Shown: positions 16,630-26,426, counted from the first letter of the stretch. The stretch: 64,000 bases of DNA from an uncultured Bacteroidales bacterium (GCA_934725575.1 CAKVCK010000005.1:78577-142576), one strand, 5' to 3'. The notes: a model not told the origin generated them from the letters alone. Translations and numbers: made by a program.

Positions 16630-16684
16630 ATTCTGAATATGTTATTTATAAAATTCCAAATGAAATCGCAATAAGTCTGCAATT

Positions 16685-17782
16685 TTAGTCATTTTTCTCG
16701 TAATCAGCAATTTTATGAACCATTTTCGGCGATTTACCTGCACATATTTTATGATAGCGCCGGTAAATCCGTCTGGTGAAGCAGTCATAACGCCGCACTG
16801 ACATGTCGTTTGAAAAATGACGATCGACATATTTCTCAACCTCGCGGCAGTCACTCTCGCAACCATATTCAAAACCCAAAGCCTCCTTCAAGGCAAGAGC
16901 GGCGTCACAAATGGCGGCGTTGTCACTTCCACGAGACTTTTTCATATAGTCAGGAATATGATCGCTCACGAACACCTTCAGCGGTACATATACCGTGCTT
17001 GTCGGGCTGCCAAGAAGCGTCCACATCACCGTCCGCGAAGGATCCTCCCCCCGGGCGACTCCCTCAAAGACCACGGAAGCGGATGTGATGTCACGCATAA
17101 TCGGCTTGCCTGAGCGGGAAATCTCATTAAAAAGGAATATGTGATCAGCAGTGCCAACATCAGCGGAAGCCATTATGTCAGAAGCCTTTTCAAAGCGGTC
17201 AACTCCCTTGCGGTCCTCCTCGCGGCCGCTGCGGGTGAAGTTCGTCACGACCATATACCCGCCTGGCTGGTCGGCCACATTGAACTTCTTCCAAGAATGG
17301 TTGTTCACCTCATAGTAAGCGGCCCCGCCGAGCGCGTCGATGATCCCGAAATTAGCCTCCACTCCCCAAGGTTTCGGAAGCGAGTCGAGCATATTCTCAA
17401 AGTCTTGCAGACTGCGGCATATTCCAAGAGCCTTGTACATCACAATCCCCTCCTTGTCCATTTCGTAGGAAGGAACATCGTCATCCTTGAGGTCGTAGGT
17501 GGCTGTGTTCATTATGCAGAAGCCGGCGGAGTTGACTCCGGACCACACTTCCCCACCCCGCGACGGAGAGTTGACAAGACCTATGAATGAATATCTATCC
17601 CCTTGAAACCATTCCATCCTGTTGTTCAGCTCACCTGTGTCACGGTGCTTGAGCATCACCGGCCGGCCGTCAGCCCGCACTCCCCCGGAAATGATCACGG
17701 AAGTACAGCAAAAAGCTCTGAATGAAATGAATATGAACGCCGCGGCGGCAATGAATATCTTAGAAAAGCGTGCCATCCTCAT
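16685..17782 (-). CDS. Exported Ntn hydrolase, C45/acyltransferase-like
   Basis: About 365 aa with a signal peptide ending SFRAFC. The next residues, CTSVIISGGVRADGRP, followed by HRDTGELNNRM, fit the N-terminal-nucleophile amidohydrolases of the C45 (acyl-CoA:6-aminopenicillanate acyltransferase-like) or choloylglycine-hydrolase type, in which Cys becomes the new N-terminus after cleavage. Further support: GVNSAGFCIMNT and WGVEANFGIIDALGGAAYYE. The start is uncertain: ATG at 17782 or 17776, both inside the last codons of ruvB. Substrate unknown (amide-bonded acyl compounds in the family). It could be co-transcribed with ruvB and frdAB. Confidence 0.75.
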   Translation of the reverse strand: MRMARFSKIFIAAAAFIFISFRAFCCTSVIISGGVRADGRPVMLKHRDTGELNNRMEWFQGDRYSFIGLVNSPSRGGEVWSGVNSAGFCIMNTATYDLKDDDVPSYEMDKEGIVMYKALGICRSLQDFENMLDSLPKPWGVEANFGIIDALGGAAYYEVNNHSWKKFNVADQPGGYMVVTNFTRSGREEDRKGVDRFEKASDIMASADVGTADHIFLFNEISRSGKPIMRDITSASVVFEGVARGEDPSRTVMWTLLGSPTSTVYVPLKVFVSDHIPDYMKKSRGSDNAAICDAALALKEALGFEYGCESDCREVEKYVDRHFSNDMSVRRYDCFTRRIYRRYHKICAGKSPKMVHKIADYEKND

Positions 17783-18791
17783 CTTTTTTAGCCTCAAGCT
17801 CAGCGTCCAGTCCAAGATGATGGTAGGCCATCTCGGTGGCGATTCTTCCCCTTTGGGTGCGCACTATGAAGCCCTCCTTTATAAGGAACGGCTCATAGAC
17901 CTCCTCGAACGTGCCTTGGTCCTCGCTGATCGCCGTGGCGATGGTGTTGGCTCCAACCGGGCCGCCTTTGAACGTGGTGATTATCGTGCGGAGGATCTTG
18001 TTGTCGATGGAGTCCAGTCCCCTCTTGTCGATCTTCAGTTTGTCAAGGGCGTAACGGGAAATGTCAAGATCAATGTGTCCGTCCCCCATCACCTGGGCGA
18101 AGTCACGGACACGTTTCAGAAGGGCGTTCGCGATTCGAGGGGTTCCACGGCTTCTCAGAGCTATCTCCTTGGCGGCCTCATCATCGATCGTCACGTTCAG
18201 GATCCTGGCGCTCCTGCGCACGATCCTTATCAGATCAGAAGTGTCGTAATATTCAAGGGCACAGTTTATTCCGAATCTTTCGCGCAGAGGCGCGGTGAGC
18301 AGTCCGCTTCGGGTCGTGGCCCCCACAAGGGTGAAAGGATTGAGGGAGATCCTGACCGATCTTGCGCCAGGTCCCTTGTCTATCATTATGTCAATGACAT
18401 AGTCTTCCATCGCCGAGTAGAGATATTCCTCGACCTCAGGAGAGAGGCGGTGGATCTCGTCGATGAAAAGCACGTCTCCGGTCTCCAGTGAGGTCAGAAG
18501 GCCGGCAAGGTCACCGGGCTTGTCAAGCACCGGGCCGGATGTCACCTTCATATTCACACCCATCTCATTGGCGATGATGTGCGCGAGGGTGGTCTTTCCA
18601 AGGCCCGGAGGCCCGTGAAAGAGCACGTGGTCAAGGGCTTCGCCCCTCATCTTGGCCGCCTTCACATAGATGTTCAGATTGGACACGATCTCCTTCTGTC
18701 CGGTGAAATCTTCCAACCCTTGCGGGCGGATAATTCCGTCCAAATCCTTATCTTTGCCGGCGTTTGTGCTGTGCGGATCAAATTCTGTCAT
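17760..18791 (-). CDS. ruvB: Holliday junction helicase motor RuvB
   Basis: AAA+ hexamer driving branch migration with RuvA. 343 aa, normal. Walker A GPPGLGKTT near residue 59, Walker B DEIHRL near 107, sensor 1 GATTRSG near 159, then a C-terminal winged helix. ATG at 18791 gives the usual N-terminus. It diverges from mfd across a candidate origin. The 3' end overlaps the start of the next gene by ~20 bp. Confidence 0.97.
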   Translation of the reverse strand: MTEFDPHSTNAGKDKDLDGIIRPQGLEDFTGQKEIVSNLNIYVKAAKMRGEALDHVLFHGPPGLGKTTLAHIIANEMGVNMKVTSGPVLDKPGDLAGLLTSLETGDVLFIDEIHRLSPEVEEYLYSAMEDYVIDIMIDKGPGARSVRISLNPFTLVGATTRSGLLTAPLRERFGINCALEYYDTSDLIRIVRRSARILNVTIDDEAAKEIALRSRGTPRIANALLKRVRDFAQVMGDGHIDLDISRYALDKLKIDKRGLDSIDNKILRTIITTFKGGPVGANTIATAISEDQGTFEEVYEPFLIKEGFIVRTQRGRIATEMAYHHLGLDAELEAKKDEDGTLF

Positions 18792-18812
18792 CAGAAAGTG
18801 TTTTAATCAGTA

Positions 18813-18844
18813 CAAATATAGTGAAAACCGCCGGAAGAACGAAA
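18813..18844 (-). promoter_or_regulatory. Putative ruvB promoter
   Basis: TATATTTG (18820-18813 leftward) with TTTC at -33 (18844-18841), 20 bp apart. Only one mismatch in the -33 element. Confidence 0.6.
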
Positions 18845-19133
18845 GCGACTTTCCACAGCGGAACACCAAAATCAAAAGTCTAAAAAATATAAATGATAGA
18901 TTTAGATTTAGATTTGATTTCTGATTTTATTTAGATTGTTAATATGTTGATAACTCAATTCGTGGATTGAGAATCAGAATATTACGAGTTGATTAAGTTG
19001 TTGGTTACATTATGGAAAACCTTTTGATGAACTGTTGAAAAGCATCCCGGTCAGAGAAACCAACATTCTGGAATGCGTTTTCCACAGGGTTTTCCACAAG
19101 TTTTAAACACGATTCAGGCCACTATGTTGATAA
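18841..19133. other. Candidate chromosomal replication origin (oriC)
   Basis: A 290 bp region between leftward ruvB and rightward mfd. DnaA-box-like 9-mers: TTTTCCACA at 19078-19086 and 19090-19098 (both fit TTWTNCACA), TTATCAACA on the minus strand at 18945-18953 and 19125-19133, TTTTCAACA on the minus strand at 19033-19041, and CTTTCCACA at 18849-18857. An AT-rich stretch at about 18871-18955 with tandem GATTTA units could unwind. Genes to the left are mostly leftward and those to the right mostly rightward, as expected around an origin. Not proven: skew analysis is needed. Confidence 0.5.
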
Positions 19134-22100
19134 GTTCAGAATCTTCTAAAAAATTGTCGGATAAGATAGTCTCCGGCAAGGAAACATATTGCAAGGGACT
19201 GTTCCTGTCCGCCAGATGGTTTGTCGTATCTTATGTCGCCACAGGCGGCACAAATGTAATAGTGCTGCCTGATAGAGAGAGCGCTGAATATTGCTGCTCA
19301 GACCTTTACGGTCTTACAGACGGAGACATCGTGTTCTATCTCCCGGACAGCGGCAAAGGTGTCGAGAGGAGCAACTACAAGTCATCTCTCGGAGTGCAGA
19401 GGACTTCGGCTGTCGGAAAGCTTCTGGCCAATGCCGACAATTCTTCCAGGCTTTTCATCGTGACTTATCCGGAAGCCCTTGAGGAGGCGGTGCCGGCTCC
19501 GGACAAGATCGCCTCATCATTGCTGAAAATAGCCAAGGGACAGGAAATATCCCACGATTCGATACGGGATATTCTTGCTGGACAGGGGTTTGAGAGAGTC
19601 GATTTTGTGTCTGCTCCGGGACAATATTCAATAAGAGGGGCGATCATCGATATATTCTCATATTCATTCAACTCGCCGTTCAGGGTGTCATTCTTCGGAG
19701 ATGAGGTTGAGAAAATCCACGTGTTCGACTGCAACACGCAGCTTTCGGTCGAGGAAAGGGATGAGGTTGAGATATTTCCGGATCTTGCGGCTGACGCTTC
19801 GGAGGCAGGAAGTGTCAGTGTGTCGAGTCTGTTTCCGGAGGGAACGGTGCTTTGGCTGGATTCTTCGGAAATGTACAGCGGCAGGGACTTTTTCAGTGCC
19901 CTTGAGCCGTTTAGGAAGGTTTATCTTGAGGTTCCGCTTGGAAGGGACAGTGATGATTCCGTCAGGTTCAACATAGCTCCCCAGCCTGCCTTCAACAAGA
20001 ATTTCGAGCTTCTGACAGCTGACATCAGGCAGAATATGGAACACGGGTACAAGGTTTACATATTCAGTGAGAAAAATTCGCAGATCGAGCGTCTTAAGTC
20101 TATTCTTATAGATAATAACGGGCTTGTTCCTCAGTTTGTCGCGGGAAAGAATATCCACTCCGGGTTCATCGACAGGGATGATAAGGTCTGCTGCTACTCG
20201 GACCACGAGATTTTCGACCGTTTCCACAGGGTCAGTGTCAGAAGGACGGTGGAGAAGAGTGAACAGTTGACACTTAATGATTTGACAGCCTTTAATATAG
20301 GTGACTATGTGGTTCATATCGACCACGGTGTCGGGGTGTTCGGCGGGCTTGTCAGAGTCAGGGACGACAAGGGAAGGATGCACGAGGTCGTGAAGCTTAT
20401 GTACAAGGACGGTGATGTCGTGTTCGTGTCCGTGCATTCGCTGAACAAGATTTCAAGGTTCCGCTCCAAGGATGGCGTACCTCCCAAGATAAATAAGCTT
20501 GGATCAAAGACTTGGCAGAATCTCAAACTCAGCGCCAAGTCCAAGATCAAGGACATAGCCAAGGATCTGATCCAGCTTTACGCCAAGCGCAAGACCACGC
20601 AGGGGTTCGCCTACTCCCCCGACAGTTATCTTCAGGAAGAACTGGAGTCTTCATTTATGTACGAAGACACTCCGGATCAGGAGTCGGCCAACAAGGCTGT
20701 CAAGAGGGATATGGAGGACAACAGTCCTATGGACAGGCTTGTCTGCGGTGATGTCGGATTCGGAAAGACGGAAATCGCGATCAGAGCGGCTTTCAAGGCT
20801 GTTACTGACGGGAAGCAGGTCGCCGTGCTTGTGCCTACCACGATCCTTTCGCTGCAACACTACACGACTTTCTCGTCTCGGCTGAAGGACTTCCCTTGCA
20901 CTATAGATTACGTGAGCAGATTACGTACAACGAAGGAAATCAATGACATAAAGGATCGATTGAAGAACGGACAGCTGGACATCGTGATCGGTACTCACAA
21001 ACTGCTCGGCAAAGGATTTGATTTCAAGGACTTGGGACTTCTGATCATCGACGAGGAGCAGAAATTTGGTGTCTCGACCAAGGAGAAACTGCGTCAGGTG
21101 AAGGCTTCTGTTGACACTCTGACTCTTACGGCTACCCCTATCCCTCGTACATTGCAGTTCTCTTTGCTTGGAGCCAGGGATCTGTCAATAATCAACACTC
21201 CCCCGCCGAACAGGATTCCGACTCAGACCGAGATCATTCTGTTCGACAAGGACGAGATACGGAGCATCATCAACTACGAGCTGAACCGTGGCGGCCAGTT
21301 GTTCTTCATTCATAACAAGGTCGAGGAACTGCCTTCCATCCACGAGATCCTGCACAGGTTGGTTCCTGATATGAAAATCTGTGTAGCGCACGGGCAGATG
21401 GAAGCCAAGGATTTGGAGAACAGGATGTTGGATTTCATCCGTGGGGATTACGATATGCTGCTCTGCACCACGATCATCGAGAACGGACTGGACATTCCGA
21501 ACGCCAACACCATCATCATCAATCAGGCGCAGAACATCGGCCTGAGCGACCTGCACCAGCTCCGTGGGCGTGTCGGACGGTCGGACAGGAAGGCGTTTTG
21601 CTACCTAATAGTCCCTCCCCTTGTCACAATCACTGACGATGCGCGCCGAAGGCTCAAGGCGATCGAGGAATTTTCCGATCTCGGCAGCGGATTCAACATC
21701 GCTATGCAGGATCTGGACATCCGCGGCGCCGGAAACCTGCTGGGTGCGGAACAGAGCGGTTTCATCACTGATATGGGCTATGAGACCTACCAGAAAATCC
21801 TTGCGGAAGCGATGGAGGAACTTGGAGTCGAGACTGGAATATCCACGGTTCACACAGATGAGTCATTCGTCGAGGACTGCACCATAGAGACTGACCAACC
21901 GGCGATGATCCCGGACACCTACATAGACATAACCGCCGAAAAGATAAGAATATACAAGCAGCTTGACAGTATGACAAGCGACAAGGAGATCGACAGGATC
22001 AAGTCTCAGCTTGAGGACCGTTTCGGAGATATGCCATCCGAGGTTGACAATCTCTTTGACGTTGTCAAGATCAGGAATCTCGGAGGAAAGCTTGGATTCG

Positions 22101-22318
22101 AGAAGATCATCATAAAGAACGGGATGATGATAATGTTCTTCATTTCGAACCAGATGTCGCCGTATTTCAAGAGCAAGGTCTTCGAGGGTGTTCTGGATAA
22201 GGTCAATAGGAACGACCAGCTTTTCAATATAAAACAGTCTGAAGGGAAACTTAAGATTGTGTCCCGTGGAATAGATTCTTTGACGAAAGCTCTTCAGACT
22301 CTTAATAAATTGCAATAA
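19124..22318 (+). CDS. mfd: Transcription-repair coupling factor Mfd
   Basis: Removes RNA polymerase stalled at lesions and recruits UvrA; Swi2/Snf2-like translocase. About 1064 aa. An N-terminal UvrB-like module, the RNA-polymerase-interacting domain (GDYVVHIDHGVGVFGG near residue 392), Walker A GDVGFGKTE near 542, Walker B DEEQ near 641, and the helicase C half (QLRGRVGRSDR) are visible. ATG at 19124 (MLISSESSKKL) is preferred to one 51 bp upstream, because the upstream stretch carries the DnaA-like boxes and no typical residues; the chosen ATG overlaps one such box. Confidence 0.95.
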   Translation: MLISSESSKKLSDKIVSGKETYCKGLFLSARWFVVSYVATGGTNVIVLPDRESAEYCCSDLYGLTDGDIVFYLPDSGKGVERSNYKSSLGVQRTSAVGKLLANADNSSRLFIVTYPEALEEAVPAPDKIASSLLKIAKGQEISHDSIRDILAGQGFERVDFVSAPGQYSIRGAIIDIFSYSFNSPFRVSFFGDEVEKIHVFDCNTQLSVEERDEVEIFPDLAADASEAGSVSVSSLFPEGTVLWLDSSEMYSGRDFFSALEPFRKVYLEVPLGRDSDDSVRFNIAPQPAFNKNFELLTADIRQNMEHGYKVYIFSEKNSQIERLKSILIDNNGLVPQFVAGKNIHSGFIDRDDKVCCYSDHEIFDRFHRVSVRRTVEKSEQLTLNDLTAFNIGDYVVHIDHGVGVFGGLVRVRDDKGRMHEVVKLMYKDGDVVFVSVHSLNKISRFRSKDGVPPKINKLGSKTWQNLKLSAKSKIKDIAKDLIQLYAKRKTTQGFAYSPDSYLQEELESSFMYEDTPDQESANKAVKRDMEDNSPMDRLVCGDVGFGKTEIAIRAAFKAVTDGKQVAVLVPTTILSLQHYTTFSSRLKDFPCTIDYVSRLRTTKEINDIKDRLKNGQLDIVIGTHKLLGKGFDFKDLGLLIIDEEQKFGVSTKEKLRQVKASVDTLTLTATPIPRTLQFSLLGARDLSIINTPPPNRIPTQTEIILFDKDEIRSIINYELNRGGQLFFIHNKVEELPSIHEILHRLVPDMKICVAHGQMEAKDLENRMLDFIRGDYDMLLCTTIIENGLDIPNANTIIINQAQNIGLSDLHQLRGRVGRSDRKAFCYLIVPPLVTITDDARRRLKAIEEFSDLGSGFNIAMQDLDIRGAGNLLGAEQSGFITDMGYETYQKILAEAMEELGVETGISTVHTDESFVEDCTIETDQPAMIPDTYIDITAEKIRIYKQLDSMTSDKEIDRIKSQLEDRFGDMPSEVDNLFDVVKIRNLGGKLGFEKIIIKNGMMIMFFISNQMSPYFKSKVFEGVLDKVNRNDQLFNIKQSEGKLKIVSRGIDSLTKALQTLNKLQ

Positions 22319-22324
22319 AATCAT

Positions 22325-22332
22325 TATCTTTG
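22325..22332 (+). promoter_or_regulatory. Putative -7 box (TATCTTTG) before coaX
   Basis: TATCTTTG matches TAnnTTTG and lies 25 bp before the coaX ATG, just after the mfd stop. No TTTG at the right spacing. Confidence 0.45.
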
Positions 22333-22356
22333 GCAGTTTGCCCGTTTGAACAGACA

Positions 22357-23082
22357 ATGTCGAATCTTTTGGTGGAAATAGGAAACACGGCCTTGAAGGC
22401 GGCCTGGGCCGAGGGAATGACTCTCGGAAAGACTTTCCGTTACCAAGGCGAGAAGATGTTCGAGTACATCGATTCGCTGGTGGAGAAGGAAAAGCCTGCG
22501 GTTATGGTTGTTTCCTCAGCCATTGATCTGGGTGCCACAGTTGAGGCCAGACTTCGCTCTGAATGCGGCAGGCTCATTGTCTTGGACAAGAATCATACGG
22601 ATGTTTCCGATGAATATTCACTCCCCTCTTACCTGTCCTCCGACAGGGTCGCGTCAGTGATCGCAGCGAGGTATCTTTTCAAAGGGAAAGGCAGTCTTGT
22701 CTTCGATTTCGGGACCACTTTGACCATAGATGTCATCGAACCCGACGGGGAATATTCAGGAGGCAACATCTCCCCCGGTTTCAGGACAAGATTCAAGTCT
22801 CTGGCGAGATATTCAAGGAACCTTCCGCTTGTGAACACACCTCGGACTGTAAGACAGACAGGAAGTTCGCTGATTTCATCGATCGAGTCGGGGGTTGTGT
22901 CAGGCATAATGTTTGAAATAGAGGGGTACTTGTCTGAATTTCCCGGAAAAGTTGTGGTTTTTACGGGAGGAGACGCTTTATATTTTGCAAAAAGAATGAA
23001 AAACTCCATCTTTGCAGTCTGCAATCTTGTACTGATGGGGTTAGCCTTAATAGCTGACAGATATGTTGAAAAGAACGGTTGA
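22357..23082 (+). CDS. coaX: Type III pantothenate kinase
   Basis: Phosphorylates pantothenate, the first step of coenzyme A synthesis. 241 aa. ASKHA-fold signatures: N-terminal VEIGNTALKAAW (phosphate 1 loop), DRVASVIAAR near residue 95, the FDFGTTLTIDVI segment near 116-127, SPGF near 142 and the C-terminal VVFTGGDA. ATG at 22357 begins MSNLLVEIGNT, as expected. The next gene starts 20 bp inside its 3' end, so the pair is translationally coupled. Confidence 0.92.
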   Translation: MSNLLVEIGNTALKAAWAEGMTLGKTFRYQGEKMFEYIDSLVEKEKPAVMVVSSAIDLGATVEARLRSECGRLIVLDKNHTDVSDEYSLPSYLSSDRVASVIAARYLFKGKGSLVFDFGTTLTIDVIEPDGEYSGGNISPGFRTRFKSLARYSRNLPLVNTPRTVRQTGSSLISSIESGVVSGIMFEIEGYLSEFPGKVVVFTGGDALYFAKRMKNSIFAVCNLVLMGLALIADRYVEKNG

Positions 23083-24388
23083 AAAGATATTCCTTTTGGT
23101 GGCGCTTTCGTTCTGTGCTCTTCCGATGGTGGCGCAGAATGAGGCCTATAATGCCTATTCTCCATATTCAATGTTCGGAATAGGGGATATCTCCAAGCAG
23201 GGTACCGCCTATAACAAAAGTATGGGAGGTGTCGGAATCGCCACAAGGGATAAGAGGAACATTAATATTCTCAATCCGGCGGCTGTGACGGCGAGGGACG
23301 AGAAGTCGTTTATGGCTGATTTCGGCGTGGCGCAGGGCAACAGGTATTATGCCCAGCACGATATGACGTCATCCAACAACACATTCAACATCTACGATTT
23401 CGTGATATCCTTCCCTGTCTATAAGTCATTGGCTATGTACGCCGGAGTCACTCCGTTCAGCGATCTTGGCTACGATATGACCTCGAAGGTCACCGATCCG
23501 TCAATCATCACCAATACCGGTGTCATCACAAACGACATTAATGGGTACGGCGGGTTGACAAACATATTCCTTGGCGCGGGAATCAATGTGGTAAAAGGTC
23601 TTTCATTGGGTGTAGAAGGACAGTATTATTTTGGTAACCTGCACAAGACCAACACGTTCACAATGTCCAACAGCACGTACAGGAATATTTCGAGCGGTTT
23701 CAATATGAACCTCCACGCCTTTACGGCCAAGTTGGGTGTGCAGTATGAGAAGAATCTTACCCAAAGTGTCTCCGCGGTCGTCGGCGCCACCTACAGGCTT
23801 GGCACAAGCCTTAGGGGAGAGGTTGAAAGATATGAGATTCAGTCAATCTCATCAATCAATGACTCCACGCCTTCGCCGAGGACCTTCATTGACACTCTTG
23901 GAAGGGGGAAGGTTAAGCTTGCCAGTGAGATTGGTGTCGGAATAGCACTTAAGGGCGGCGACAGGTGGACGGCTGAGGTCAACTATATCCGTTCGGACTG
24001 GAGTTCCAGCGGAATGGACAAGGTCATCGGATTCGCAAGCGTCGGCAACGCTGTTTTCAGCGCTTCGGCATCGCAGTCTGTCAGAGTCGGTTTCTCGATT
24101 GTTCCGAACAGGAATGATATCCGTTACTACCGCAAGAGGGTTACCTACCGCGCCGGAGCATACTGGGACCAGGCTTGCTGCAAATTGGACGGAAACACTA
24201 TCAATGCTGTCGGAGTCACGCTCGGAGCGACCCTTCCGGTGTTCAGATGGAGCAATGGTCTGACTCTTGGCGTGGATTTTGGACAACGCGGATCATTGAC
24301 TGGAAATATGGTCAGGGAGAGATATGTCAATTTCAACATCGGGATAAACGTGTTTGACATCTGGTTCCTGAAACCAAGGTATGACTAA
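23063..24388 (+). CDS. Outer-membrane beta-barrel protein of unknown function
   Basis: 441 aa with a signal peptide (VALSFCALPMVAQ) and a long run of alternating amphipathic strands rich in Gly, Tyr, Asn and Ser. N-terminal YNAYSPYSMFGIGD and GVGIATRDKRNINILNPAA resemble the FadL/OmpP1-like barrels found after coaX in many Bacteroidota genomes. It ends in aromatic-rich strands (VNFNIGINVFDIWFLKPRYD). Overlaps coaX by 20 bp and is followed by the TPR protein 18 bp later. It may be a small-molecule channel, but this is inferred only from fold. Confidence 0.8.
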   Translation: MLKRTVEKIFLLVALSFCALPMVAQNEAYNAYSPYSMFGIGDISKQGTAYNKSMGGVGIATRDKRNINILNPAAVTARDEKSFMADFGVAQGNRYYAQHDMTSSNNTFNIYDFVISFPVYKSLAMYAGVTPFSDLGYDMTSKVTDPSIITNTGVITNDINGYGGLTNIFLGAGINVVKGLSLGVEGQYYFGNLHKTNTFTMSNSTYRNISSGFNMNLHAFTAKLGVQYEKNLTQSVSAVVGATYRLGTSLRGEVERYEIQSISSINDSTPSPRTFIDTLGRGKVKLASEIGVGIALKGGDRWTAEVNYIRSDWSSSGMDKVIGFASVGNAVFSASASQSVRVGFSIVPNRNDIRYYRKRVTYRAGAYWDQACCKLDGNTINAVGVTLGATLPVFRWSNGLTLGVDFGQRGSLTGNMVRERYVNFNIGINVFDIWFLKPRYD

Positions 24389-24406
24389 AGAATAAAACAA
24401 TACACA

Positions 24407-25714
24407 ATGATGAAAAGGATTACACTAGTACTGTTAACTCTCGCTGCGGCGGCTTTCGGAACAAAGGTCTCCGCTCAGGGTAAGTATGGCGCTGACAGCG
24501 CTGAATGCATCAAGTATCTGTCTTACTATCAGGAGTATTACAAGCAGAAGAATTACACTGAGGCCCTTCCTAACTGGAGAAAGGCTTTCAGGCTTTGCCC
24601 TCCTACGGCCAGCCAGAATATGCTTCTCAACGGTATGACGTTGATGAGCAAGGAAATCGCCAAGACAAAGGATCCTCAGGCCCGCGCGGCTTTGGTTGAC
24701 ACAGTCTTGACTCTCAATGACCTCAGGGCTCAGTACTATCCTAAGTATGCTGTGGCCGCCCTTAACTCAAAGGGACAGTACATCACACAGTATATCAAGG
24801 ATTACCAGGTGGTTTACGATGAGCTTAACAAGATCATCGAGGCCAATGGAGCGCAGGTCAAGCCAAGCCTCCTTCTCCTTGACCTTAACGCCGCCATCGA
24901 GCTTTACAAGAAGTCAGCCATCGGCGCGGAGGATGTGATCAACACCTATCAGGGTGCCATCGCTCTGCTTGACAAGGCAGGTGCGAGTGACGAGAACGCC
25001 AAGATCAGATCTGACATAGAAGGCTTGTTCATCACAAGCCAGGTGGCCAGCTGCGATAACCTCATCGCTTTGTTTACACCTCGTTACGAGGCTGATCCTG
25101 AGAATATGGAACTCGTCACCAACATCGTGAAGATGCTTGGTTCCACCGAAGGATGCCAGAACAATGACCTGTTCCTCAATGCTGTCACAAAGATGCACAA
25201 GAGCGAGCCGTCCGCTTCTTCGGCTTACTATCTTTACAAGCTTCATTCAGCCAAGGATGAGTCTTCCGAGGCCATCAAGTATTTCGAGGAGGCTGTCTCG
25301 CTTTGCGCTGACGATGATCCTGTGAAAGCTGACTATCTGATCGAGCTTGCGACATATTGCCTGAAGAACAACATCAACGGCAAGGCGTTCGACTATGCCA
25401 AGAAGGCCGCCGAGCTTAAGCCTGATCATCAGGGCAAGGCTTACTACCTTATCGCTACGATCTGGGGTGCCGCCCGCTGTGGTGGAAACGAGATCGAAAG
25501 CAGGGCCAAGTACTGGGTCGCTGTGGATTATCTCCAGAAGGCCAAGGCGGCTGACGCTTCACTTACCGATGACTGCAACAAGCTCATCTCCGCCTACAGC
25601 GTTTACTATCCTCAGAAGGCCGAGGCGTTTATGTACGATGTTGTGGATGGGCAGTCCTACACGGTTAACTGCGGCGGAATGCGCGCCACCACTACGGTAA
25701 GGACACAGAAGTAG
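24407..25714 (+). CDS. Exported TPR-repeat protein
   Basis: 435 aa with a signal peptide (LLTLAAAAFGTKVSA) and several tetratricopeptide-like helical pairs, for example YYQEYYKQKNYTEALPNWRKAF near the N-terminus, SSEAIKYFEEAVSLC and NINGKAFDYAKKAAELKPDH in the second half. TPRs mediate protein contacts. It sits in the coaX-OMP-TPR-lptC-ppiD block, so an envelope assembly role is likely. Start taken at 24407; a second ATG follows at once. Confidence 0.85.
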   Translation: MMKRITLVLLTLAAAAFGTKVSAQGKYGADSAECIKYLSYYQEYYKQKNYTEALPNWRKAFRLCPPTASQNMLLNGMTLMSKEIAKTKDPQARAALVDTVLTLNDLRAQYYPKYAVAALNSKGQYITQYIKDYQVVYDELNKIIEANGAQVKPSLLLLDLNAAIELYKKSAIGAEDVINTYQGAIALLDKAGASDENAKIRSDIEGLFITSQVASCDNLIALFTPRYEADPENMELVTNIVKMLGSTEGCQNNDLFLNAVTKMHKSEPSASSAYYLYKLHSAKDESSEAIKYFEEAVSLCADDDPVKADYLIELATYCLKNNINGKAFDYAKKAAELKPDHQGKAYYLIATIWGAARCGGNEIESRAKYWVAVDYLQKAKAADASLTDDCNKLISAYSVYYPQKAEAFMYDVVDGQSYTVNCGGMRATTTVRTQK

Positions 25715-25721
25715 GTTTGAA

Positions 25722-26351
25722 TTGAGACTGAACATACATAGGCTTATGATGATTGCAACCGCTTCGGTGGTTGCTTTCATCGTATATTCCTGTAAGGGTA
25801 AACTTTCGGAGGCTGAACGGCTTGATCTTGCGGAAACACCGGTCCAGACGGTTGACAGTATGTTCGTGGTTCAGACAAAGAACGGGGGCATACAGATGAG
25901 GGTTGAGGCGGACGTGATGGAAAGGTTCGAGAACGACACTTGCTCCTACGAACTCTTTCCTAAGGGTCTGCACGCCTTTGCCTACACTGATGACGATGTC
26001 CTTGAGACAGTGCTACATTCAAACAACGCCAAACATTTCAAAAGCAAGAAAAAGGATGAGGAATATTGGTCCGCTTTCGGTAACGTGGTGGTTCAGAATG
26101 TGATAAACCAGCAGACTTTGGAGACTGACACCCTTTACTGGGATCAGGCCAACGAAGAGATCTACACAGATTGCTATGTCCGGATGTTTTCCAATGACGG
26201 TTTTCTGCAGGGATTCGGAATGAGGTCTGACGAGATGGCGAGAAACGTCAGGATATTCAAGGCTTTCAACAGCGATGTGGTTGTGGTTCAGGATTCGACG
26301 AAAGTTATCATAGATTCCGTAAACTTTATTGGCCCTTTGCTTAAAAAATAA
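25722..26351 (+). CDS. lptC: LPS export protein LptC (lipoprotein form)
   Basis: About 209 aa. Bacteroidota LptC proteins link the inner-membrane LptBFG transporter to periplasmic LptA. A lipobox-like FIVYSC lies at residues 18-23 if the TTG at 25722 starts the gene; an ATG at 25746 would leave no basic n-region, so I favour TTG. The rest is beta-rich: LAETPVQTVDSMFVVQTKNGGIQMRVEA, then GNVVVQNVINQQTLETDTLYWDQANEEIYTD, typical of the LptC/OstA-like fold. Seven bp after the TPR gene. Confidence 0.82.
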   Translation: MRLNIHRLMMIATASVVAFIVYSCKGKLSEAERLDLAETPVQTVDSMFVVQTKNGGIQMRVEADVMERFENDTCSYELFPKGLHAFAYTDDDVLETVLHSNNAKHFKSKKKDEEYWSAFGNVVVQNVINQQTLETDTLYWDQANEEIYTDCYVRMFSNDGFLQGFGMRSDEMARNVRIFKAFNSDVVVVQDSTKVIIDSVNFIGPLLKK

Positions 26352-26426
26352 TGGTTAATTGAATTAAAATCACTATCTTCGCACCCCAATACCTATTTTT
26401 TGGAAATTATAAAAACGTAATACACA

